Shown: piece by piece, positions 32,025 to 40,281 of the stretch
Position numbering within the stretch: position 1 is the stretch's first letter
Layout of the letters: every line of letters starts with the position of its first letter
Assembly: GCA_910575585.1 (NCBI GenBank)
Contig: CAJTGF010000001.1
Span: 358,006 to 422,005, forward strand
Origin: Clostridiaceae bacterium
Lineage (GTDB): Bacteria; Bacillota; Clostridia; Lachnospirales; Lachnospiraceae
Reading direction: 5' to 3'
DNA: 64,000 nt
Position numbers and translations under genes: made by a program
Notes under the pieces: model-generated
Database searches by the model: none
The model's input: only the letters and a program-made list of their open reading frames with translations
What the model was told of the DNA's origin: nothing

Positions 32025-33442
32025 TGGGTAAAATATGGGATCTGGAAGTGCATAAGAGGAAAAAGGCCCTTATTGATGAGTTTGGCAATTGGATGACTTA
32101 CGATGTGCTGGATCATGAAGCATGCGTCCTCGCGCATAAGATTGGGCATCGCTGCCTGGTTTTCGCGCTGTGCAGAAATGAGATGGGGTCTGTTTTAGGA
32201 TATACTTCATTTATTAATAACGGGATCGTCCCGGTAATGGTTAATAGTCATCTTGACGAGGTGCTTTTGGAGAATTTACTCAAAACGTATTCTCCCCAGT
32301 TTCTGTGGGTCCCGAAAGATCAAAAGCAACAGTTTTCAGGAATGACGACAGAGCATGAGGCGTATGGATATGTTCTGCTGAAGACGGGATATGGGACAAC
32401 ATATCCTCTCTATGAGGAACTGGGTTTGCTCATCACCACATCCGGGTCCACAGGCTCTCCAAAACTTGTGCGTCAGTCTTATGCCAATGTCCTTGATAAT
32501 GCCAGATCCATAGCAGAGTATTTGAAGCTGGATGATAAGGAACGTCCGATCACAACTCTGCCAATGAATTACGTATATGGACTATCCATTATCAACTCTC
32601 ATTTCCTGGTTGGAGCAACTCTGCTTTTGACTGATAAGACATTGATGCAGAAGGAGTTCTGGAGTTTTTTTAAGGAAGCAGAAGCGTCTTCCTTTGGCGG
32701 CGTGCCTTATACCTATGAAATGCTGGACAAGCTTCGTTTTTACCGCATGAAGCTTCCAAGCCTGCGTACTATGACACAGGCCGGAGGGAAGATCACGCCG
32801 GATCTTCATGAGAAATTTGCGTCATACGCGGCAGAGCAGGGCAGAAATTTTGTGGTCATGTACGGCGCCGCTGAGGCGACAAGCCGCATGGGTTATCTGC
32901 CTCCGGAAAAGGCTGTTGAGAAAAAGGGGTCCATGGGCATCCCGATCCCCGGTGGAAAGTTTACGCTGATAGATGCTGACGGCCAGGAGATCACAGACCC
33001 TTTGACCACAGGTGAACTTGTTTATGAAGGCAAGAATGTGACATTGGGGTATGCAAAGCGCGGAGAAGATCTGATCAAAGGTGATGAACGCAATGGCAGG
33101 CTTGAGACCGGTGATATGGCTCAGTTTGACGCCGACGGATTCTACTATATTGTTGGCCGAAAGAAAAGGTTCTTGAAGATTTACGGTAACCGTGTAAATC
33201 TTGATGAGATCGATCGTCTTATCAAAGTAGAGTTTGGCATCGAGGTTGCCAGCACAGGTGTTGATGATCATATGTATATTTTTGTGACAGATGAGAAAGT
33301 GGCAGGGGCCGTGCGAGATTTTGTGATTAGTAAGACAAAGCTTAACCCAGTGTCATTTAAGGTGCTGGTTATTGACGAGATACCCAAAAACGATTCTGGC
33401 AAGACCCTATATAAGGAATTAACAAAATATTATGCAGAATAA
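32024..33442 (+). CDS. AMP-forming acyl-activating ligase (ANL superfamily)
   Basis: A 472-residue adenylate-forming enzyme. The P-loop LITTSGSTGSPK is at residues about 136-147. VMYGAAEATSRMGY, LETGDMAQFDADGF and the C-terminal catalytic Lys in KNDSGKTLYKEL complete the core motifs. It is predicted to adenylate a carboxylic acid and load it on the adjacent ACP or CoA. It overlaps genes on both sides, so the operon is tightly coupled. The substrate cannot be read; a short hydroxy acid is proposed from context. Confidence 0.88.
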   Translation: MGKIWDLEVHKRKKALIDEFGNWMTYDVLDHEACVLAHKIGHRCLVFALCRNEMGSVLGYTSFINNGIVPVMVNSHLDEVLLENLLKTYSPQFLWVPKDQKQQFSGMTTEHEAYGYVLLKTGYGTTYPLYEELGLLITTSGSTGSPKLVRQSYANVLDNARSIAEYLKLDDKERPITTLPMNYVYGLSIINSHFLVGATLLLTDKTLMQKEFWSFFKEAEASSFGGVPYTYEMLDKLRFYRMKLPSLRTMTQAGGKITPDLHEKFASYAAEQGRNFVVMYGAAEATSRMGYLPPEKAVEKKGSMGIPIPGGKFTLIDADGQEITDPLTTGELVYEGKNVTLGYAKRGEDLIKGDERNGRLETGDMAQFDADGFYYIVGRKKRFLKIYGNRVNLDEIDRLIKVEFGIEVASTGVDDHMYIFVTDEKVAGAVRDFVISKTKLNPVSFKVLVIDEIPKNDSGKTLYKELTKYYAE

Positions 33443-34136
33443 GGAATTGCAGCTGTTTATCCTTCCATATGCCGGCGGGAGCATTGCGGCATTTAAGAGA
33501 TTAACAGATCTGATTGATGAACGCATAGAAGTGATCACAGTCGAATATGCCGGAAGAGGGACCAGAGCAAAAGAGCCGCTGGCAGAGAGCGTCCAAAGCT
33601 TGCTGGATGATGCGATCGCTTATTGTCAAGAGCGGAGAAAACAAGGGCTTCCATATGCTGTAATGGGTTATAGCATGGGAAGCGTGCTGGCATATGAGAT
33701 GATCGCGCGTCAAGAAATCTTTGGCCAGCTTAGACATTTTTTCATTTCGGCTGAAGTATCGCCGAAAGACCGCTGGCTGGAATTGCGGAAAGTGGAAGAT
33801 CCCACGGAAGAAAGGATCCTTGAGAGAGCGAGACGGCTTGGCGGTTTGGAAGAGAGGATGTTGAAGAACAAGCGGTTTTTTGATATCTATATAAAGCCGA
33901 TGCTGTCAGATTATAGACTTTTTTTTGATTATCAGTTTAGCGACCGCTATGAGAAGCTCCATGTTAATACCACATTCTTCTATTGTCAGCAGGACACAGC
34001 TCTTGAGGATGTGAAAAAATGGGATGAGCTAATTGACGGAGAATTTGCTTTTTATGAGATGGGAAAAGACCATTTTTTTATCAATCAGCGTTATGAGGAA
34101 ATGGCAGGGATAATCAATAGGACCCTGGTACAATGA
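33432..34136 (+). CDS. Type II thioesterase (alpha/beta hydrolase)
   Basis: A 234-residue thioesterase of the kind found beside NRPS and PKS systems. The N-terminus LQLFILPYAGGSIAAFK contains the oxyanion region, GYSMGSV the nucleophile Ser and KDHFFI the catalytic His. It probably hydrolyses stalled or wrong acyl groups from the ACP. It overlaps the ligase stop by 11 bases. Confidence 0.88.
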   Translation: MQNKELQLFILPYAGGSIAAFKRLTDLIDERIEVITVEYAGRGTRAKEPLAESVQSLLDDAIAYCQERRKQGLPYAVMGYSMGSVLAYEMIARQEIFGQLRHFFISAEVSPKDRWLELRKVEDPTEERILERARRLGGLEERMLKNKRFFDIYIKPMLSDYRLFFDYQFSDRYEKLHVNTTFFYCQQDTALEDVKKWDELIDGEFAFYEMGKDHFFINQRYEEMAGIINRTLVQ

Positions 34137-34145
34137 GCAGAGGGA

Positions 34146-35240
34146 ATGGGCATGATATTTGATGAGATGTTGAACATTCCTCCGTATTCGCTGGATGCGG
34201 AGGAAAAAGGAAGGTTACTTACAAAACGGCTGGTGGAGTTGACAAAGCTTCATCGGGAACATTGTTATGAATACAAGAACATGCTGGATGCAATTGGATT
34301 TGATGTGGATAAAGCGCAGTCTTATAAGGATCTGCCATTCCTTCCCGTCCGCCTTTTTAAGGAGATGGATCTAAGATCTGTCCCACAGGATGATGTAGTA
34401 AAGACCATGACATCTTCCGGAACAACAGGACAGTCTGTCAGTAAGATCTATCTTGACAGGACGACTTCTTCCAATCAGCAGAAGACGATGGTGAAGATTG
34501 TTTCTGGATTCACCGGCTCCAGCCGCATGCCGATGATCATCATTGACTGTCCCAGTGTGGTCAAGAACAGAGTAATGTTTTCCGCTCGTGGGGCCGGGAT
34601 CCTGGGATTCTCTATTTTTGGCAGTAAGAAGATATATGCATTGGATGATGACATGAAGCTGGATGCTGAGGGCATGAAAATGTTCCTGGAGAAGTTTAAA
34701 GGGCAAAAGATCCTGCTGTTTGGATTTACGTTCATGATCTGGCAGCATTTCTACAAAGAACTTCTCAGATTAAAGGAAAAAGGCATCACGTTTGATCTTT
34801 CCAATGGGATCCTTATCCATGGGGGAGGTTGGAAGAAACTGATATCAGAGGCAGTGAGTCATGATGAATTTCATAAGAAAATGGAAGATGTCTGCGGCCT
34901 GCATGATATTCATGACTACTATGGCATGGTGGAACAGACAGGCTGCATCTATATGGAGTGCGAATTTGGACATCTCCATGCAAGCAATTTCTCAGATGTG
35001 ATCATCCGCCGTCCCCTGGACTTTTCTGAAGCCGATATTGGTGAGACCGGTATCATCCAGGTTGTGAGCGCGATCCCGGAATCGTATCCCGGGCACAGCT
35101 TGCTGACGGAGGATGAGGGTTCTATCCTGGGTGTTGATGACTGTCCATGCGGGCGCAAGGGAAAGTATTTTAAGATCAATGGACGTTTGAAGAACGCAGA
35201 GATAAGGGGGTGCAGCGATACCTATGCAGCTAAGTTTTAA
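34146..35240 (+). CDS. LuxE-like acyl-protein synthetase
   Basis: A 364-residue protein of the LuxE family (PF04443), an ANL relative that activates a fatty or other acid with ATP and hands the acyl group to the reductase LuxC. VVKTMTSSGTTGQSVSKIY carries the phosphate-binding loop. HDYYGMVEQTGCIYMEC and the zinc-like GVDDCPCGRKGKYFKINGR end are family features. It overlaps the luxC-like gene by 17 bases. No luciferase genes are present, so the role is aldehyde production rather than light. Confidence 0.85.
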   Translation: MGMIFDEMLNIPPYSLDAEEKGRLLTKRLVELTKLHREHCYEYKNMLDAIGFDVDKAQSYKDLPFLPVRLFKEMDLRSVPQDDVVKTMTSSGTTGQSVSKIYLDRTTSSNQQKTMVKIVSGFTGSSRMPMIIIDCPSVVKNRVMFSARGAGILGFSIFGSKKIYALDDDMKLDAEGMKMFLEKFKGQKILLFGFTFMIWQHFYKELLRLKEKGITFDLSNGILIHGGGWKKLISEAVSHDEFHKKMEDVCGLHDIHDYYGMVEQTGCIYMECEFGHLHASNFSDVIIRRPLDFSEADIGETGIIQVVSAIPESYPGHSLLTEDEGSILGVDDCPCGRKGKYFKINGRLKNAEIRGCSDTYAAKF

Positions 35241-36411
35241 AGGATTACAGTATGTGGTTGGCACTCCCGAAATTGTGGAGAACATGCAAAATGTCAGACG
35301 GCTGCGTCCCTTTGATTGTGATGTTATTTCGTTCCTGAACGATCTGTCGTCTGAATTGCGAAAGAACAGAGGATATCCTGATGTTGCGACCTTTGGGTTT
35401 TGGTGCAGAAAAGCGGCGCTGTTACAGGAAAAGGAAAAGTATGATGATGTGAGTGAACGGTTTGGAAAAGGCATCGTTTTCCACAGCACACCTTCCAATG
35501 TGCCTGTGAACTTCGCGTTCAGCTTTGCGGCGGGACTTCTTGCCGGCAATGCAAATATTGTGCGTTTGCCTGGCAAACCTTTTGAACAAGTAGGCATCAT
35601 TAGCGATGCCATCAGCCGACTGCTTGGTCATAATCATAAAAATATGGCTCCCTATATCGCTTTTGTGAAATTTCCTCCCATGAAGGAGATCTCGGATGCA
35701 TTTTCTGCTCTTTGTAATGTGCGCGTTATTTGGGGCGGCGATATGACGGTGGATGAACTGCGTCAGTCTAAGATACCTGCAAGAACTACAGAGATCACAT
35801 TTGCTGACCGCCATTCCATCGCAGTCATTGATGCAGATGCTTATCTTGCAGAGGAACGGAAAGATGCAGTGATCCAAAACTTCTATAATGATACTTATTA
35901 TTCCGATCAAAATGCCTGTACTTCACCTCGCATTATCTTTTGGAAAGGGGACAAGACAGCAGAGGCAAAATCGGATTTTTGGAAGCGCGTTCATGGGTTG
36001 GTTATAGAGAAATATAGTCTTGCGCCTGTTCAGTCTGTTGGCAAATTGAACGCAATGTATTCAGTTGCCTCACAGAAGAAGGTCAAGCTTGAGAACAGTC
36101 AGGATATGCTCATCACAAGGCTTGCTGTCAACGAGATCCAAAAGGATTTGATGGACTATAAATACAACAGCGGTTTTTACTTTGAGAAGGATATCGACAG
36201 TCTGGATGATATTGTTAATGTCTGTGATATCCGCTGCCAGACAGTAACGTATTTCGGAGTAAAGGAAGAGGAATTTAGAAAGTTCCTGGAAGAGAGCAGA
36301 CCTATTGGGATCGACAGGATCGTGCCAATGGGCAAGTCCATGGACTTTGCTCTGATCTGGGATGGTTATGACCTCATCCGGCAGATGTCCAGAAAAGTTA
36401 CTATTATTTAA
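35224..36411 (+). CDS. LuxC-like acyl-CoA/acyl-protein reductase
   Basis: A 395-residue aldehyde-forming reductase of the LuxC family (PF05893). Conserved PSNVPVNFAFSFAAGLLAGN lies near residue 86. The catalytic Cys is predicted in YYSDQNACTSPR near residue 232. It would reduce the acyl group received from the LuxE-like partner to an aldehyde using NAD(P)H. In a polysaccharide locus the aldehyde is presumably an intermediate of a sugar substituent. Confidence 0.87.
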   Translation: MQLSFKGLQYVVGTPEIVENMQNVRRLRPFDCDVISFLNDLSSELRKNRGYPDVATFGFWCRKAALLQEKEKYDDVSERFGKGIVFHSTPSNVPVNFAFSFAAGLLAGNANIVRLPGKPFEQVGIISDAISRLLGHNHKNMAPYIAFVKFPPMKEISDAFSALCNVRVIWGGDMTVDELRQSKIPARTTEITFADRHSIAVIDADAYLAEERKDAVIQNFYNDTYYSDQNACTSPRIIFWKGDKTAEAKSDFWKRVHGLVIEKYSLAPVQSVGKLNAMYSVASQKKVKLENSQDMLITRLAVNEIQKDLMDYKYNSGFYFEKDIDSLDDIVNVCDIRCQTVTYFGVKEEEFRKFLEESRPIGIDRIVPMGKSMDFALIWDGYDLIRQMSRKVTII

Positions 36412-36421
36412 GAGAGTTCGT

Positions 36422-37447
36422 ATGGGAATGAGACAGGGGTATACCCAAAGGGTACACCTTAATACAAACTCCTTCGGAGTGGGGGCACTTCGTGCTATAA
36501 GGTATACACTTGGAAACAGAAAAGTTGCAATTGTCGGCGCCGGATATGTGGGCTCGTCCATTGCCTATGCTTTGGCATTAAAGGACGCCGCCAGAGAAAT
36601 TGTGATGATTGATATCAATCATGAGAAGACAGATGGTGAGGCAAAGGATATCAGGCACGGACTTCCGGGCATCGGGACTGCTGATTTGTATGCCGGGGAC
36701 TATAGTGATTGTGAAGATTGCGATCTGATCATCATCACAGCCGGACGCGGCAGGAAACCAGGGGAGACCAGACTTGATCTTGCAAATGAAAATGTGAGGA
36801 TCATGAAGTCGGTCATCGAGAGCATTCAAAAGTATTATAGCAGAGGGGTTCTGCTGATTATTTCAAACCCTGTGGATGTGCTGACTTTCAAAGCGGCTCA
36901 ATGGATGGGTTTGCCTGATGGAATGGTCTTTGGTTCCGGATGTATTCTGGATTCTTCACGTTTTGTAAGGTGCGTGGCAGATTATGTCGGACTTAGCACA
37001 GGCGTTATTAATGGATATGTTGTTGGAGAACACGGAGACGGTCAGGTCCCGGTTTGGAGCCATGTTACGGTAGGAGGCATCCCGGTCGGGGAATACTGTA
37101 AGGATGCAGGGATTGATTGGAATGATCAGATAAAGGCGGAGATTGCTGAAAATACAAAGGTCATGGGGGCGCGGATCATTTCCGCAAAGGGCCGTACACA
37201 TTATGGAATAGCCACCTGTGTCTGCCAACTTGCTGATGCCATTATAAACATGCGTCCGACCATAGCAAGTGTGAGTTCTGTCTTGATGGGTGAACATGGG
37301 TGCAGAAATACCGCATTGTCGGTACCCTCCGTTGTGGGACCATCGGGTGTTCAGCAAAGAATTCGAGAAAAGTGGGATCCGGACGAGTATAGAAGGTTCT
37401 TTGCTGCAGTAGAGAATGTAAGAGAAATACTAAACAGAATTGATTAG
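36422..37447 (+). CDS. LDH-family 2-hydroxyacid dehydrogenase with malate-type specificity residue
   Basis: A 341-residue member of the lactate/malate dehydrogenase superfamily, LDH-like subgroup. VAIVGAGYVGSSIA binds NAD; TAGRGRKPGETRLDL is the substrate loop; DSSRF and GEHGDGQVPVWS carry the catalytic Arg and His. In LDH the loop reads ANQKPGETR; here the specificity Gln102 is Arg, the residue that makes the fold accept oxaloacetate/malate. The start at 36422 follows luxC by 10 bases. Residues about 4-28 are encoded by a palindromic insert and are not typical of the family. Confidence 0.85.
   Translation: MGMRQGYTQRVHLNTNSFGVGALRAIRYTLGNRKVAIVGAGYVGSSIAYALALKDAAREIVMIDINHEKTDGEAKDIRHGLPGIGTADLYAGDYSDCEDCDLIIITAGRGRKPGETRLDLANENVRIMKSVIESIQKYYSRGVLLIISNPVDVLTFKAAQWMGLPDGMVFGSGCILDSSRFVRCVADYVGLSTGVINGYVVGEHGDGQVPVWSHVTVGGIPVGEYCKDAGIDWNDQIKAEIAENTKVMGARIISAKGRTHYGIATCVCQLADAIINMRPTIASVSSVLMGEHGCRNTALSVPSVVGPSGVQQRIREKWDPDEYRRFFAAVENVREILNRID
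36452..36507. repeat. Palindromic mini-element inside the 5' end of the LDH-family gene
   Basis: Outer arms GTACACCTTA (36452-36461) and TAAGGTATAC (36498-36507), one mismatch, enclose two tight hairpins with TTC loops: ACTCCTTCGGAGT (36468-36480) and GCACTTCGTGC (36485-36495). The whole folds into a cloverleaf-like arm in DNA or RNA. It is in frame with the gene. It resembles a small inserted palindromic repeat or MITE. Confidence 0.7.
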
Positions 37448-37460
37448 CGGAGAGAATGAT

Positions 37461-38117
37461 ATGGCATATGTTAGCACTCATCAATTTACGGCACGGCAAA
37501 AACGATATCTGCGAATAAAACGATTTCTGGATTTACTGTTAGCAATAATCCTGCTTGTTCCGGCATCCATTATCATGCTTTTTTTTATCATATGGATCAG
37601 ATTAGAGTCCAAAGGCGCGGCCATATTCAGACAGCGCAGACCGGGATACCATCAGAAAATTTTTACAATGTATAAGCTGCGTTCTATGAGAGTTGAAACA
37701 CGGGATAAAAATGGACGGGCATTGACAGATCAGGAACGCATGACCGTATCTGGAAGAGTCGCCAGGAAAACAAGTATAGATGAGCTGCCGCAGCTGATCA
37801 ATATCATCAAAGGAGAAATGAGTTTTATAGGTCCGCGTCCATTCTTGATCAATGATCTGGGAACCTACAGCAAAGAACAATTGATACGTTTTGATGTACT
37901 GCCGGGGATGTCTTCATGGACATCAATCCACGGCAGGGCGAATCAAAGCATTGAGAGCAAATACAATCATGAGATTTATTATGTAAATAACATTAGTTTA
38001 AAATTGGATATGGAAATATTCATAAAAACTGTTGCGTTGGTATTTAGTCAGAAGGATGTGGAAGATCATGTAACAGAGGGAAGGATCGCAGCAGAGATTA
38101 TTGAGGACAAAAAATGA
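37461..38117 (+). CDS. Initiating sugar-phosphate transferase (bacterial sugar transferase family)
   Basis: A 218-residue membrane-associated polyprenyl-phosphate glycosyl-1-phosphate transferase (PF02397). One N-terminal hydrophobic segment (LDLLLAIILLVPASIIMLFF) is followed by the cytosolic catalytic part: FRQRRPGYHQKIFTMYKLRSM, then KTSIDELPQLINIIKGEMSF and IGPRP. It starts the repeat unit by placing the first sugar on undecaprenyl phosphate. The start at 37461 is preferred over in-frame 37440. It overlaps the epimerase gene by 4 bases. Confidence 0.92.
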   Translation: MAYVSTHQFTARQKRYLRIKRFLDLLLAIILLVPASIIMLFFIIWIRLESKGAAIFRQRRPGYHQKIFTMYKLRSMRVETRDKNGRALTDQERMTVSGRVARKTSIDELPQLINIIKGEMSFIGPRPFLINDLGTYSKEQLIRFDVLPGMSSWTSIHGRANQSIESKYNHEIYYVNNISLKLDMEIFIKTVALVFSQKDVEDHVTEGRIAAEIIEDKK

Positions 38118-39010
38118 AGCGGATTCTTATTACAGGAAAAGGCAGCTACATAGGCACTAAAGTAGAAGAATGGCTGGGAAAGTATCCAGATGACTATAAA
38201 GTGGAAGTATTGGATATGATTGGAGATGGATGGAAAGAGTTGGATCTTCACGGATATGATGTCGTTTATCATGTTGCGGGGATCGCGCATAGAAAGGATG
38301 CAACTGATGATCTGTATGAACAAGTTAATCATGTTCTGGCAGTTGATGTAGCTGAAAAAGCTGCTGATTCCGGAGTGAAGCAGTTTGTGTTCATGAGCAG
38401 TGGAGCGGTATATTCACAGAGCGACAGGAAACATGGCTCCATAGTAGTTGACAGAGATAGTCCATTTTTACCGGAAACTCCATATGGATATAGTAAATTA
38501 AGAGCGGAAGAAGACATTAAGAGGATAAAAAGAAGTATGAAAGTAGCCATACTACGTCCGCCTACGGTATACGGGCCCGGTGCAAAGGGGAATTATAATC
38601 GTTTAGCAAGGATATCAAAGACATCTCCAATATTTCCGGATATCAACAATAAAAGATCCATGATTTATATCGATAATTTGTGTGAGTTTGTTAGATTGAT
38701 AATTGATAAGGAATGTGAAGGAGAATTCTTGCCGCAAAATAGGGATTATGTAAAAACGTCAGATATGGTTCGGATAATAGCGAGGGCCAATGGTCATAAA
38801 ATATGGATCACGCCAATATTGAATAGGTGGATTCAGCTTTTGGCAAAATATTTTGATTCAATCAATAAAGCCGTTGGCACATATTACTATGAAAGAGAAT
38901 GTTATTTTGAAGATAAATATATAATAGTTGATTTTGAGAAGTCAATAATCATGACAGAAGATATAGTGAAGAGATGTCTCTGTTTTGCAGATACGAAGGT
39001 GAATACATGA
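38114..39010 (+). CDS. NAD-dependent epimerase/reductase (extended SDR)
   Basis: A 298-residue extended-SDR sugar-nucleotide enzyme. The N-terminus ILITGKGSYIGTKVEEWL has a degenerate GxxGxxG, and PYGYSKLRAEED holds the Tyr-x-x-x-Lys pair. VYHVAGIAHRKD is typical of the WbpV/WbpK group, which act with WbpL-like initiating transferases to make 6-deoxy-N-acetyl sugars such as QuiNAc or FucNAc precursors. The adjacency to the initiating transferase fits. The exact product is not determined. Confidence 0.8.
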   Translation: MKRILITGKGSYIGTKVEEWLGKYPDDYKVEVLDMIGDGWKELDLHGYDVVYHVAGIAHRKDATDDLYEQVNHVLAVDVAEKAADSGVKQFVFMSSGAVYSQSDRKHGSIVVDRDSPFLPETPYGYSKLRAEEDIKRIKRSMKVAILRPPTVYGPGAKGNYNRLARISKTSPIFPDINNKRSMIYIDNLCEFVRLIIDKECEGEFLPQNRDYVKTSDMVRIIARANGHKIWITPILNRWIQLLAKYFDSINKAVGTYYYERECYFEDKYIIVDFEKSIIMTEDIVKRCLCFADTKVNT

Positions 39011-40248
39011 AAATTCTTTTATATACATTAATTTTTCCTCCAGATACATGTTCTAATGCTTTTATTTTTTCTGATATGACAACTGAATTTTTGAAATCAG
39101 GAGATGAAGTAACTGTTATAACCACAACACCGCACTATGATGAGGAACGTGCTGAAGGAAAAAAGAAATATTTAGAGAAGGGGAAAAGCAAGTGGTATCG
39201 TAAAAGCAATTATATGGGAGCATTTGTATATCATATTGATGTGGTTCCTCGAAAAGGAAATATTAAGGACCGGCTGGATACTTTTTATAGATTTCATCAT
39301 TACTGTACGAAGCTGCTTACGATTGAGAAAATAGAAGCAGATGTTGTTATTTGTCAAACTCCACCGATGACCATAGGAATTGATTGTCATAGGATAGCAA
39401 AACGGCTGCATGCCAGTTCGGTAATGATTCTTCAAGATCTGTGGCTGGATGCTATGATAGATGCTGGAAGAATAAAAGGTATCATGGCATACCTGCTTCG
39501 ACAAATTGAAATATATGAATATAAGAAAATGGATTTACTTACAACTATAGATGAAGCAATGGGGAAAAGGATAAAAGATATTTCTGGTATTCAACCTTTT
39601 GTGATTCCAAATTTCGTTGATTGTTCGATATATAGTCCACGAGTGCCAAATGCGGATGACTATGATAAATACAATATAGATAGAGAGAACTTTGTAATCA
39701 GCTATGTTGGCAATATTGGTGAAGCACAGGACTTGGAGCCGCTGATCCAGTATGCAAAGCATAATAAGAAGGCACGGATCATAATAGCTGGAAATGGTTC
39801 AAGAGAAGGATATTACAAAAAAAGAGTCAGGGACGAGGATCTGGATTCCGTTTCATTCATAGGGTATATATCAAGAGATGAGGCGAGGATCGTAAATAGT
39901 GTTAGTGATGTATGCATGATCATGTTGGCAAAACATGTTGCAGCGACCAGCTTTCCGTCAAAAATATATTCTTTAATGGCCATGGGAAAACCGATCGTGA
40001 TTTCATGCGCGGAAAATAATGAAGCAGGGCAATTTGTGGAACAACATGAAATAGGATGGAGATGTGATGTCGGCAATTATGAAAGGATCAATGCTTTGCT
40101 CGATCTTGTAGGAGCAAATGAAAAGCAGAGAAGGATCCGGGGGGAAAATGGAAGAAGCCTTGTTCTGAGAGAATATTCACCAGGTAAGATCGTGAAGAGG
40201 TATAAAGATATCATAAGCGAAATGCGAGATCACCCCTGTATCAAATAG
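39007..40248 (+). CDS. GT4 family glycosyltransferase, WbuB-like
   Basis: A 413-residue GT-B glycosyltransferase. The N-terminus MKILLYTLIFPPDTCSNAFI, the domain linker FVISYVGNIGEAQDLEPLI and the C-terminal donor loop TSFPSKIYSLMAMGKPIVIS match the WbuB group. WbuB homologues are thought to transfer N-acetyl-L-fucosamine, and this locus has the UDP-L-FucNAc genes (59.8-63.3 kb). It overlaps the epimerase stop (ATGA). Confidence 0.85.
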   Translation: MKILLYTLIFPPDTCSNAFIFSDMTTEFLKSGDEVTVITTTPHYDEERAEGKKKYLEKGKSKWYRKSNYMGAFVYHIDVVPRKGNIKDRLDTFYRFHHYCTKLLTIEKIEADVVICQTPPMTIGIDCHRIAKRLHASSVMILQDLWLDAMIDAGRIKGIMAYLLRQIEIYEYKKMDLLTTIDEAMGKRIKDISGIQPFVIPNFVDCSIYSPRVPNADDYDKYNIDRENFVISYVGNIGEAQDLEPLIQYAKHNKKARIIIAGNGSREGYYKKRVRDEDLDSVSFIGYISRDEARIVNSVSDVCMIMLAKHVAATSFPSKIYSLMAMGKPIVISCAENNEAGQFVEQHEIGWRCDVGNYERINALLDLVGANEKQRRIRGENGRSLVLREYSPGKIVKRYKDIISEMRDHPCIK

Positions 40249-40281
40249 GAAAGGTTACGATATTAATCTGAAGGAGCGAAG

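Noticed and set aside
34146..36411. LuxE and LuxC as part of a bioluminescence operon
   Set aside because: No luciferase (LuxA/LuxB) or flavin reductase genes are present, and the context is polysaccharide synthesis.
36422..37447. Housekeeping L-lactate dehydrogenase
   Set aside because: It is embedded between luxC-like and sugar-transferase genes with short spacing and has Arg at the LDH specificity position, so a biosynthetic malate-type role is more likely.
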